Assembly (NCBI GenBank): GCA_001672075.1 | Contig: LJOT01000009.1 | Location: 1 to 39,585, forward strand | Length of the DNA: 39,585 nt | Origin: Anabaena sp. CRKS33 | GTDB lineage: Bacteria > Cyanobacteriota > Cyanobacteriia > Cyanobacteriales > Nostocaceae | Reading direction: 5' to 3' | Shown here: positions 32,915 to 39,585 of the stretch, one piece after another | How positions within the stretch are numbered: position 1 is the stretch's first letter | Layout of the letters: each line of letters opens with the position of its first letter | The notes under the pieces: generated by a model | What the model was told of the DNA's origin: nothing | Databases searched by the model: none | Seen by the model: only the letters and a program-made list of their open reading frames with translations | Position numbers and translations under genes: made by a program

Positions 32915-33310
32915 ATGGAATCACCAATAGAAAGAATCAAACTTTCCCAAACAGCCAAAGAACAACTACTCAAACTCAAACGCAGCACCAAAATCGAACA
33001 ATGGAACATATTATGTCGGTGGGCCTTTTGTCGTTCCCTGGCAGAACCCGCAGCACCGTCACCCGTACCTATTCCCCAAGATAGCAACGTGGAGATGACA
33101 TGGCGGGTTTTTGGGGGAGAAATAGCGGATATTCTGCTGTTAGCACTCAAACAACGGTGTTACAATGACGGTTTAGATACAGATAGAGAAACTCTGATTA
33201 CCCAATTTCGCTTACACTTACATAGAGGTATTGGCTACCTAGCAGGAGATCAGAATATTAAGAAAATTGAAGATCTAATTGAACTGTCAACAAAGAAAGT
33301 AAGATCCTGA
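32915..33310 (+). CDS. dndE: DNA phosphorothioation protein DndE
   Basis: From the ATG at 32915 the protein is 131 residues, in the normal DndE size range; the open frame extends upstream into the dispersed repeat but that part is not native. DndE hallmarks are IERIKLSQTAKEQLLKLKRST, WNILCRWAFCRSLAEP, MTWRVFGGEIADILLLAL and the C-terminal FRLHLHRGIGYL. DndE forms a tetramer that binds nicked DNA and bridges the DndC-DndD machinery to DNA. It closes the core dndCDE set. It is followed by ampG-like and other unrelated genes 63 bases later. Confidence 0.92.
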   Translation: MESPIERIKLSQTAKEQLLKLKRSTKIEQWNILCRWAFCRSLAEPAAPSPVPIPQDSNVEMTWRVFGGEIADILLLALKQRCYNDGLDTDRETLITQFRLHLHRGIGYLAGDQNIKKIEDLIELSTKKVRS

Positions 33311-33373
33311 TTTTGTGATCGTTGTGCCACCTCCATGGCCGATGACTGCAAATATCCTAAGTGACGAGTAAAA

Positions 33374-34660
33374 ATGAATCCAGTCAAATCCCTACTGCGA
33401 GTTTTCGGTAGCCCCAAAATGGCAGCTTTAATCCTACTCGGATTTTCATCCGGGTTGCCCTTGTTTTTGACCAGCAAGACCTTACAAGCATGGATGACCG
33501 TTGAGAAGGTAGATTTAACCGCTATCGGCTTATTTAGCCTGGTAGGTGTGCCATATTCCTTAAAATTTCTCTGGTCGCCGCTGTTAGACTGGTTTACATT
33601 ACCATTTTTAGGCCGAAGACGGGGCTGGCTAATTGTAATTCAAATTGGGTTATTAATAGCGATCGCGGCCATGTCCCTACAGCAACCCAAACAAGCCCTG
33701 CAATTCCTAGCTATTAACGCTGTCGTCATTGCGTTCTTGAGTGCCACCCAAGACATCGCTGCTGATGCTTACCGTACGGATATTCTCGAACCCCTGGAAA
33801 TGGGCGCGGGTGCAGCAGTATTTGTACTAGGTTATCGCGTTGCTTTACTACTCACAGGCTCTTTAGCCCTGATTCTGGCTGATAGAATAGCTTGGTCATC
33901 AGTATACTTATTCATGTCCGTAGGCATGGGACTAGGGATTATTGCCACTTTATTTGCACCAGAACCCAAAGAAATCAATCCCCCAACATCCTTAACCGAG
34001 GCTGTAATCCTTCCCTTTGGAGAATTTATCCAACGTCAAGGATTGGTTCAAGCTATACTCACCCTGTTATTTATTGTGCTTTATAAACTCGGTGATTCCT
34101 TTGTTAATAATATGTCCACGCCGTTTTTACTGCAAACCGGCTTCACACAAACCGACATTGGCGCAATTCAAGGCGGTATGGGATTAATAGCCACAATAGT
34201 TGGTACATTGGCAGGGGGCGCGTTTTTGAGTAAAATTGGATTAAATCGCTCACTTTGGGTATTTGGCGCTTTACAAGCAGTCAGCAACCTAGCTTATCTA
34301 ATTCTGGCACAAGTTGGTAAAAATTATCAGTTTCTCCTGCTGACAATTAATATAGAAAACTTTTGTGCTGGATTAGGAACAGCGGCCTTTGTGGCCTTTT
34401 TGATGAGTATGTGTAATCAACGGTATTCTGCCACACAATATGCTTTACTTTCTAGTTTTATGGCCGTAAGTCGTGATATTCTAGTTGCGCCAGCCGGTTC
34501 TTTAGCTAAAAGTACAGGATGGCCGTTATTTTTTGTAATTAGTATCTTTGCTGCAGTACCGGGACTTCTACTATTACCATTGTTTGCCCCTTGGAATCCC
34601 AAACCGTTAGCAATTCACAGACCAGGACTAGAAGAAGAAGATATATGGGACCCCAAGTAG
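33374..34660 (+). CDS. ampG: AmpG-type major facilitator permease
   Basis: A 428-residue inner-membrane protein with about 12 hydrophobic segments. The start LLGFSSGLPLFLTSKTLQAW, the loop VPYSLKFLWSPLLDWFTLPF with FLGRRRGW, and ATQDIAADAYRTDIL are the AmpG hallmarks. AmpG imports anhydro-muropeptides for cell-wall recycling; in cyanobacteria the annotation is by homology and the true substrate may differ. Its last 16 bases overlap the start of the next gene, so the two are probably co-expressed. Confidence 0.9.
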   Translation: MNPVKSLLRVFGSPKMAALILLGFSSGLPLFLTSKTLQAWMTVEKVDLTAIGLFSLVGVPYSLKFLWSPLLDWFTLPFLGRRRGWLIVIQIGLLIAIAAMSLQQPKQALQFLAINAVVIAFLSATQDIAADAYRTDILEPLEMGAGAAVFVLGYRVALLLTGSLALILADRIAWSSVYLFMSVGMGLGIIATLFAPEPKEINPPTSLTEAVILPFGEFIQRQGLVQAILTLLFIVLYKLGDSFVNNMSTPFLLQTGFTQTDIGAIQGGMGLIATIVGTLAGGAFLSKIGLNRSLWVFGALQAVSNLAYLILAQVGKNYQFLLLTINIENFCAGLGTAAFVAFLMSMCNQRYSATQYALLSSFMAVSRDILVAPAGSLAKSTGWPLFFVISIFAAVPGLLLLPLFAPWNPKPLAIHRPGLEEEDIWDPK

Positions 34661-35049
34661 TTATTATTGCTGGTACAGTTGTTCTCATAGTCACAGGTTT
34701 ATTACTGGGCTATGTCATCTCACAATTAGTTCTGCAAAATCTGCCTTTTAACCCCGTCACACTCCTGGGAACAATCAGCCTGATCCTGATATTTGGTGCG
34801 CTATATTACGTTTTATTTTGGCAATTACGGAGAGAACCCCAGAAAACAGTTACTCCCACCATACCCAAGCAACCAGACGCAGAATTTACCAGCAATTACT
34901 TAAAAAATCGCCTAATTGCTAGATTATCTGGAGATGTGGCTGCTGCGGAAAGACTCATTCAACAAGCTAAAGAAAATGTTCCCGGAATGCCAGAAAATTG
35001 GTATTGTGAAAAAGTCTTAGATGAATTAGACCAAAATCAGGAATCCTAG
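34645..35049 (+). CDS. Two-TM hypothetical protein overlapping ampG
   Basis: I chose the ATG at 34645 inside the ampG 3' end, giving 134 residues that start directly with a membrane segment (VVIIAGTVVLIVTGLLLGYVI). A second follows (PVTLLGTISLILIFGALYYVLFW), and then a soluble tail with NYLKNRLIARLSGDVAAAER and NVPGMPENWYCEKVLDEL. The tail resembles a conserved cyanobacterial hypothetical family in which a leader ends in a helical tail. I do not recognise a function. Overlap of 16 bases suggests coupling to the AmpG-type gene. Confidence 0.7.
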   Translation: MGPQVVIIAGTVVLIVTGLLLGYVISQLVLQNLPFNPVTLLGTISLILIFGALYYVLFWQLRREPQKTVTPTIPKQPDAEFTSNYLKNRLIARLSGDVAAAERLIQQAKENVPGMPENWYCEKVLDELDQNQES

Positions 35050-35112
35050 CCAGCCTTCACCAAATTGGAATAATTGCTAAAATCAAGATAGTTCCTATTT
35101 ATTCAAAACACC

Positions 35113-35250
35113 ATGGCCTTTATACGTCAATATATCGCCCCCTTGATTGCAGTCTTGATTTTTACCTTTGCTTTGGTCGCAGTCAGCGCCCGAATCTTTT
35201 TACCATCGGACATGGCAGCCCCCGCACCTATTGGGATCATAATTAAGTAA
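35113..35250 (+). CDS. 45-aa single-membrane-segment protein
   Basis: An ATG at 35113 (in CCATGG context) opens 45 residues: a short amphipathic start (FIRQYIAP), one membrane helix (LIAVLIFTFALVAVSARIFL) and a short proline/alanine tail (SDMAAPAPIGIIIK). The stop abuts the next gene. The composition is convincing for a real small membrane protein such as those associated with cyanobacterial photosynthetic complexes, but I cannot name it. Confidence 0.6.
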   Translation: MAFIRQYIAPLIAVLIFTFALVAVSARIFLPSDMAAPAPIGIIIK

Positions 35251-35754
35251 TTGGGGAATCAGTCTATTTTGAATTTACTCCCAGGCTATGCTATTGAGCA
35301 AGGTTCTACTGTAGATCAAGCCCTCTTGGTAAAATTCATGCAGCGGACTTACCAAGAACAATTCCCCAATCAAAACTTTTCTCATCTAACCCGTACCATT
35401 GAACAATATTTCTCCCGTGATACCCCTGTATGGTGGGTATATGACGAACAGGAAACAAAAAATCACCACCAATCACCCATAGGCTGTCTTTGGGTGGGAA
35501 ATGCTATAGATCAGGTCAGCGGCGATCGCCATCCCCATATTTTTCTTCTCTATGTCATGCCAGAATATCGCCATAGAGGTATTGGCAAAGCATTAATGAA
35601 TTATATAGAAAATTGGGCTAAACAAAGGGGATACGGACAAATCGGACTACAAGTATTTCAAACAAACACACCCGCATTAAACCTTTATCATCAACTCGGT
35701 TATCAAGAACAATCCCTTTGGATGGTAAAATCACTTCAGTCCCGTGAGAATTGA
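35251..35754 (+). CDS. GNAT-family acetyltransferase
   Basis: A 167-residue GCN5-related acetyltransferase. The acetyl-CoA motif is seen as YVMPEYRHRGIGKALMNYIE, followed by ALNLYHQLGYQEQS, the C-terminal GNAT strand-helix. Substrate unknown; RimI-like and small-molecule transferases share this layout. Translation likely begins at the TTG at 35251, which directly follows the stop of the 45-aa gene, so coupling is plausible; no ATG lies near the expected N-terminus. The stop codon lies in the heptamer repeat that follows. Confidence 0.85.
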   Translation: MGNQSILNLLPGYAIEQGSTVDQALLVKFMQRTYQEQFPNQNFSHLTRTIEQYFSRDTPVWWVYDEQETKNHHQSPIGCLWVGNAIDQVSGDRHPHIFLLYVMPEYRHRGIGKALMNYIENWAKQRGYGQIGLQVFQTNTPALNLYHQLGYQEQSLWMVKSLQSREN

Positions 35755-35771
35755 CAATTGACAATTGACAA
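35751..35771. repeat. STRR heptamer repeat (TTGACAA x3)
   Basis: Three perfect TTGACAA units, then a decayed fourth (TTAGTAA), the short tandemly repeated sequence type typical of heterocystous cyanobacteria. The GNAT stop codon (35752-35754) lies within the first unit. Confidence 0.85.
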
Positions 35772-35825
35772 TTAGTAATTCATGAATTACCAGCATCTAG
35801 GAATAGGGGTTACAGTGGAATCATT

Positions 35826-36584
35826 ATGTACGACGAATACGAACTAAGCCTACTTGATACCGAAGGGGAACTTATTACCCCCCTAGACCAAATAGAACCA
35901 CTTACTGATGAATCAGAAGTAGAAAAACCTGATGTAGAATTAATGCTGGTACTCCTGAAAAATCCCCAGCCCCAACAACGGATGTTAGCAGCGCGTGCTT
36001 TTTGCGATCTTCAGGATCAACGAGCTACACCCCATCTCATCCATCTATTAACAGATAATTGTCCTCTAGTGCGAGTTAGTGCTGCTTATGGTATCGGCCG
36101 CAACCCGTCCCCGGAAGCCGTAACACCATTAATTACCCAACTCAACCGCGATGGGAACGGTTATGTTCGTAAAGGAGTAGTATGGGCTTTAGGAAACTGT
36201 CGTGATTTTCGTTCCTTAGCACCCCTCACAGATGCCCTCAGAACTGATATTTCCGCAGTTCGTCTCTGGTCAGCCAGCGCCCTAGCACAGATGACAGAAG
36301 TAGGTTATGAAGCCATTGTAGGTGCTATTCCTGCCCTGATTGAAGCCTTGGTTAAAGACCCTGTAGCTGCTGTGCGTAGTAACTCCGCTTGGACAATCGG
36401 CCAGCTTTGTAAAGAACTACCTTCTAATGTCGTCTATGCTACAGCCATAGATGCACTAATTCAGTCCTTTGCTGAAGACAAAGACTTAGGAGTCAGAGAA
36501 GACACTAAAGCCGCGCTTCTGGGGGTAGGAGATCCTCGCGGTTTGCAATTAATCGAAACCCTCGAACAAGAAGGATGGTTTTAG
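35826..36584 (+). CDS. HEAT-repeat protein
   Basis: A 252-residue protein with about five HEAT/PBS-lyase-type repeats (for example QQRMLAARAFCDLQDQRATP, VRVSAAYGIGRNPSPEAVTP, VRKGVVWALGNCRDFRSLAP, VRLWSASALAQM, VRSNSAWTIGQL). Cyanobacterial members include bilin lyases such as CpcE/CpcF and the phycobilisome degradation factor NblB, but several HEAT proteins have no bilin role. Sequence alone does not decide between these. The acidic N-terminal 40 residues are not part of the repeats. Confidence 0.82.
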   Translation: MYDEYELSLLDTEGELITPLDQIEPLTDESEVEKPDVELMLVLLKNPQPQQRMLAARAFCDLQDQRATPHLIHLLTDNCPLVRVSAAYGIGRNPSPEAVTPLITQLNRDGNGYVRKGVVWALGNCRDFRSLAPLTDALRTDISAVRLWSASALAQMTEVGYEAIVGAIPALIEALVKDPVAAVRSNSAWTIGQLCKELPSNVVYATAIDALIQSFAEDKDLGVREDTKAALLGVGDPRGLQLIETLEQEGWF

Positions 36585-36606
36585 ATCATGAATCATCTGT
36601 TGAATA

Positions 36607-36734
36607 TAAGTAGGTTGGCGTTAAAAATTGTCGTTATGACAAGGGAACAGGGAACAGGGAACAGGTTTTGGGCAACTTTACTTTTCGTTACTTGTGTCGT
36701 TTTTTTCCGTTCACCTACTTATTTCACCTACTTA
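36607..36734 (+). mobile_element. MITE copy B
   Basis: It begins TAAGTAGGTTGGCGTTA, continues through GTCGTTATGACAAGGGAACA and GGGAACA repeats, then the CAACTTTACTTTTCGTTACT core, and ends ACCTACTTA (36713-36721). The terminal repeat is then duplicated (36726-36734). The two ends form an inverted repeat (TAAGTAGGT/ACCTACTTA). No transposase is encoded. Confidence 0.75.
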
Positions 36735-36860
36735 TTAAGTCTCGATTAATTCCTCCACTCCCGTTACAGAGAAAATACTGACATTTAACAGATATTTAAT
36801 TAATCAATATACTTCTTCAACAATCATATCATCTGATAAAATCAAAATAAATCAACCTTC

Positions 36861-37703
36861 ATGACGCTTATGGCAACCCTACTCAGTGAAATTAAATCAC
36901 AGACTGGACTGGTAATCTCCTGGGAAGCCTTACCCGATGATTTTCAGTTAGAGGACGAACCAGTGGAAAATACAGGACAACCACTTTTAGCGGGGGCTTT
37001 ACGTGAAAGTTTAGAAATCAGTGGATTTATACAACCACAGATGTTAATTGCGGCTAATTTTGGGCTATGTGCCACATTAAATGGGCAATTTGTGGCTAAA
37101 GCACCAGATTGGCTATACATACCTTCAGTTAAAGAGATATTACCTGACAGGAAAAGTTATACACCCAACTTAGAAGGGGATGTACCGACAATAGTGATAG
37201 AGTTTTTATCAGATCAAGACGGTGGGGAATATTCAGTTAAACGTACCTATCCACCGGGAAAATGGTTTTTTTATGAACAAATTTTACAAATCACCACTTA
37301 TATAATTTTTGAGCCAGAGGGGGGATTATTAGAATATTATCAATTGGAAAATGGACGTTATGAATTACAGCAACCAGATGAGAATGGTCGTCATTGGGTT
37401 GATACCATGGGACTATTTTTAGGAACATGGAGAGGTGCAAAGGAAGGTCGTACTGGCTATTGGTTGCGATGGTGGGATGAAAAAGGTAATTTGTTACCTT
37501 GGGCTGTAGAATTGATTGAACAGGAACGTCAACGGGCTGAACAGGAACGTCAACGGGCTGAACAAGAACACCAACGGGCTGAACAGGAACATCAACGGGC
37601 TGAACAGGAACATCAACGGGCTGAACAGGAACGTCAGGAAAAGGAACGGCTAATAGCTTATTTGCGATCTCAGGGGATTGATCCTAATAACGTAAGTTGC
37701 TAA
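36861..37703 (+). CDS. Uma2-family protein with C-terminal coiled coil
   Basis: A 280-residue Uma2 (DUF820) protein of the long type: APDWLYIP with the catalytic-type Asp, TIVIEFLSD with Glu, and the FYEQILQITTYIIFEP stretch in place of the classic Y/W loop. Six copies of E-Q-E-R/H-Q-R-A form a charged coiled coil near residues 220-258, then LRSQGIDPNNVSC. The stop codon TAA is the first triplet of MITE copy C, so the natural C-terminus, probably a few residues longer, was truncated or altered by insertion. Function unsettled as for other Uma2 proteins. Confidence 0.88.
   Translation: MTLMATLLSEIKSQTGLVISWEALPDDFQLEDEPVENTGQPLLAGALRESLEISGFIQPQMLIAANFGLCATLNGQFVAKAPDWLYIPSVKEILPDRKSYTPNLEGDVPTIVIEFLSDQDGGEYSVKRTYPPGKWFFYEQILQITTYIIFEPEGGLLEYYQLENGRYELQQPDENGRHWVDTMGLFLGTWRGAKEGRTGYWLRWWDEKGNLLPWAVELIEQERQRAEQERQRAEQEHQRAEQEHQRAEQEHQRAEQERQEKERLIAYLRSQGIDPNNVSC
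37518..37622 (+). repeat. Five 21-bp in-frame tandem repeats
   Basis: Each 21-base unit encodes EQERQRA or EQEHQRA, starting at 37518. Units differ only by R/H codon changes. A partial sixth follows. Unit number is likely variable between strains. Confidence 0.95.
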
Positions 37704-37837
37704 GTAGGTTGGCGTTAGAAATTGTCGTTATGACAAGGGAACTCTTAACTGGGAACAGGGAACAGGGAACAGAAAAGAGGTTTCGGGCAACTTTACTTTT
37801 CGTTACTTATGTCGGTTTTTTTCCGTTCACCTACTTA
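37701..37837 (+). mobile_element. MITE copy C
   Basis: Starts TAAGTAGGTTGGCGTTA at the Uma2 stop, carries GTCGTTATGACAAGGGAACT, CTTAACTGGGAACAGGGAAC, CAACTTTACTTTTCGTTACT and ends ACCTACTTA. It is the longest of the three copies, 137 bases, and lies in the same orientation as copy B. Confidence 0.78.
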
Positions 37838-37936
37838 GTTAGGCATAGCGTCAGAATCAGGATCTCCAGGATTAAAGGATAAATAGGATGAAAACGGAAT
37901 TTTATCACCAATTACCAAATTACCAATACCAATTAC

Positions 37937-39088
37937 CTAAATTTTTTTAATTAATATATAGAAGCCAAAAACTGTAGCCAAAATATTTGGTAGCCACATT
38001 GCATAAATTGAGATATTTTCTGATATAATCAAAGCATGAATAATCGCCTCCAATATTTTTATTACCCAGAGAATTACTAAAGTAATTGTCAAACTATTAT
38101 ATTTAATTCTTGGTTGTAAATTAATTCCTATAGCTGCACCCAAGAAAGCCAATACAGCACAGGAAGAAGGTAGGGTAAATCTTTTTTGAAAATTAACTTG
38201 TAATTTGATTAGATTCCGAATATCCCCGGCTTTTTTCGCAACTAACAATCGTTGATAAATTTGTAATATATTCATTTCTCTGTCATCTAATTTTTCCCTA
38301 TCGAGTTGAAATTGTGAAGATATATGAGAAAGATCAAGAGGAATTTTATCAAATTTAATTCCCTGACTATAAGAACCATCTGGATTAATTATACTCTTGA
38401 TACCGTCATAGAAATACCAATATTTTTTTCCTTGGTTCCATTCAGCAAATTTAGATTTTATAATTACCTTTAATCCTTGGGTATCTCTAATTAATAAGGT
38501 AACTTCTTTCATTTTTCCATTGCTAAATCTCTCCGCGTAAAAGAGGTATTTAAGATAATTATTTTCATCTGATATTTGTTCATGATTCCTGTTAGCTAAT
38601 TCTTTATAAACAATGTGATCACTTTTAAGATCCCATCTATTTATATTCATGGCTTTTTCTAAAGTAATAGCAGCTTGATAGTTAGAGACAGGAACAATAA
38701 ATTCATTAACAATAAATAGGATTAATGAGAGAATAAGACTGAGATTAATAGCTGGATATATTAACTTATATAAACTTATTCCACAACTTTGTAAAGCAAT
38801 AATTTCCCCGGTACTTGATAATTTATCATAAACGAATATTGTGGTCATTAAAATAGCAACTGGTACAGCAAAAACAATAAATTCAGGTAGTTTAAGAATA
38901 TGTAAATATATTAAAGTACCTAAAGATATTTGTTCCGTCAGGAGAAAACTAAATTGCTCGAATGATATACCAATTGATTCCGCAACAACAGTAACAATAA
39001 TGATGGTAAATAGTAAAATTGGGATAATTTCTGAGATTAAATAGCGCTCTAGTAACGATATGTGAGGAAAAATATTTATTTTTTTCAT
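37937..39088 (-). CDS. LptF/LptG-family permease
   Basis: A 383-residue inner-membrane protein of the YjgP/YjgQ (LptF/LptG) family. Three N-terminal helices (ISEIIPILLFTIIIVTVVAE, FIVFAVPVAILMTTIFVYD, YPAINLSLILSLILFIVNEF) are followed by a large periplasmic beta-jellyroll domain (about 130-280). Three C-terminal helices end the protein (LPSSCAVLAFLGAAIGINL, LTITLVILWVIKILEAIIHA, MWLPNILATVFGFYILI). The pair LptF-LptG moves lipopolysaccharide to the outer membrane with the LptB ATPase. Cyanobacteria often have a single such gene. The GEIIALQSCGISLYKLIYP segment is the coupling helix typical of the family. Confidence 0.88.
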   Translation of the reverse strand: MKKINIFPHISLLERYLISEIIPILLFTIIIVTVVAESIGISFEQFSFLLTEQISLGTLIYLHILKLPEFIVFAVPVAILMTTIFVYDKLSSTGEIIALQSCGISLYKLIYPAINLSLILSLILFIVNEFIVPVSNYQAAITLEKAMNINRWDLKSDHIVYKELANRNHEQISDENNYLKYLFYAERFSNGKMKEVTLLIRDTQGLKVIIKSKFAEWNQGKKYWYFYDGIKSIINPDGSYSQGIKFDKIPLDLSHISSQFQLDREKLDDREMNILQIYQRLLVAKKAGDIRNLIKLQVNFQKRFTLPSSCAVLAFLGAAIGINLQPRIKYNSLTITLVILWVIKILEAIIHALIISENISIYAMWLPNILATVFGFYILIKKI

Positions 39089-39225
39089 TTATCATTTTGC
39101 TGGTTATGTAGTTACAGCGGTTGACGATATTTTGATATACAGATATTAGTGATAAAAATTTTGTGTTGCGCTTATTAATCTTATTTTTGTTTTTCGCAAA
39201 CTTGGTTGAAGTTATTTTTGGAAAT

Positions 39226-39258
39226 GTTGGGTTTCGCTGTCGCTCTACCCAACCTACT
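39226..39258. repeat. Dispersed GTTGGGTTTCG..CCCAACC repeat
   Basis: TGTTGGGTTTCGCTGTCGCT then CTACCCAACCTAC, an imperfect inverted repeat of a type widespread in cyanobacteria. A reverse-oriented relative is at about 17763-17786. Confidence 0.7.
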
Positions 39259-39272
39259 ACTCTAGATTAAGT

Positions 39273-39578
39273 TTAAGGAACTCCACGCAGATCAAGGTCA
39301 CAATTTAAACTAGGATCATTACCAGCTCTGACGCAATCAGCGTACGTATCCTGAGCATTTTGCCTTCTTATATCTATAATGGGATTAGTACCAGTAGTTC
39401 GACCACTACCCCGATTTGTTAAGCCTTGTCGCCCCCCTCCACCAGAAGTATTATTAGATGTACCGCTAGATGTACCTGTAGTGGGGGTATTACTTGATGT
39501 ACCTCCACCACAGGAGGTAATCATTAAACCAGTGAGTAGAAATGTAAAAAGCCTGTGGGTTGAAAAGATTCTTAACAT
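39273..39578 (-). CDS. Small lipoprotein, Gly/Ser/Thr-rich
   Basis: A 101-residue protein starting MLRIFSTHRLFTFLLTGLMI. The lipobox LMITSC puts a lipid-modified Cys at 23, immediately followed by a flexible GGGTSSNTPTTG region with many G, S, T and N. The C-terminal 35 residues (RRQNAQDTYADCVRAGNDPS) carry two Cys that could form a disulfide. It should be anchored to a membrane on the periplasmic side. I do not recognise a function. Confidence 0.72.
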   Translation of the reverse strand: MLRIFSTHRLFTFLLTGLMITSCGGGTSSNTPTTGTSSGTSNNTSGGGGRQGLTNRGSGRTTGTNPIIDIRRQNAQDTYADCVRAGNDPSLNCDLDLRGVP

Positions 39579-39585
39579 AAAGTAG

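Noticed and set aside
36607-37837. True composite transposon
   Set aside because: No transposase is encoded between or in the elements; only a MITE-bracketed cassette can be claimed.
1-39585. CRISPR array
   Set aside because: Repeats found are tandem gene-derived, heptamer, 21-bp coding or dispersed; none shows regular repeat-spacer spacing.
1-39585. tRNA or rRNA genes
   Set aside because: No cloverleaf or rRNA-like segment was recognised on reading; a dedicated scan would be decisive.

Overview
The window reads as chromosomal DNA of a filamentous, probably heterocyst-forming cyanobacterium (Nostocales: Anabaena, Nostoc, Dolichospermum or Aphanizomenon type). The support is an allophycocyanin-family phycobilisome gene (apcF), a CP12 gene, the glnA/gifA pair with NtcA-type sites, an SphR-SphS-PhoU phosphate module, an SLH porin, many HIP1 octamers (GCGATCGC), heptameric STRR repeats and dispersed gene-tail repeats. 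The DNA is AT-rich throughout. I could run no database search, so family names rest on recognised motifs, lengths and gene context.

Layout. 1-4.6 kb (- strand): 3' truncated porin, then phoU, sphS and sphR, transcribed sphR to phoU. 4.8-7.2 kb (-): SET-domain protein, EamA exporter, pentapeptide-repeat protein. 7.2-10.1 kb: partial MITE, a peptidase M15-like protein and, tail to tail with it, a large phosphorothioation-associated methyltransferase-like protein with a duplicated terminal domain. 10.4-12.5 kb: small conserved-looking ORF, ribD, mreD. 12.6-13.3 kb: antitoxin with a wrecked PIN toxin. 13.4-14.7 kb: zinc alcohol dehydrogenase whose 3' end is copied in tandem behind it. 15.0-17.7 kb: gifA and glnA convergent, glnA and apcF divergent. 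18.0-20.2 kb: DUF1361 membrane protein, TlyA-type methyltransferase, CP12.

20.8-33.3 kb is the standout: an extended DNA phosphorothioation (Dnd) island. A left rightward module holds a 57-aa ORF, a second DndD-like SMC ATPase, two Uma2-family nuclease-fold proteins and a phosphorothioation-associated protein 4 homologue. It runs head-on into two leftward DGQHR-domain genes (one DndB-like). The second of these diverges from dndC-dndD-dndE. No dndA and no recognisable dndF/G/H restriction genes are in the window. How the left module and the distant methyltransferase relate to the modification machinery is the main open question.

33.4-39.6 kb: AmpG-type permease, small membrane proteins, a GNAT acetyltransferase, a HEAT-repeat protein, a Uma2 gene bracketed by two same-orientation MITEs, an LptF/LptG-type permease and a small lipoprotein.

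Working together: SphR/SphS/PhoU is the phosphate-sensing loop. GlnA with its inhibitor IF7 (gifA) forms the NtcA-governed nitrogen assimilation switch. DndC/D/E with a DndB-like regulator should insert sulfur into the DNA backbone, using a cysteine desulfurase encoded elsewhere.
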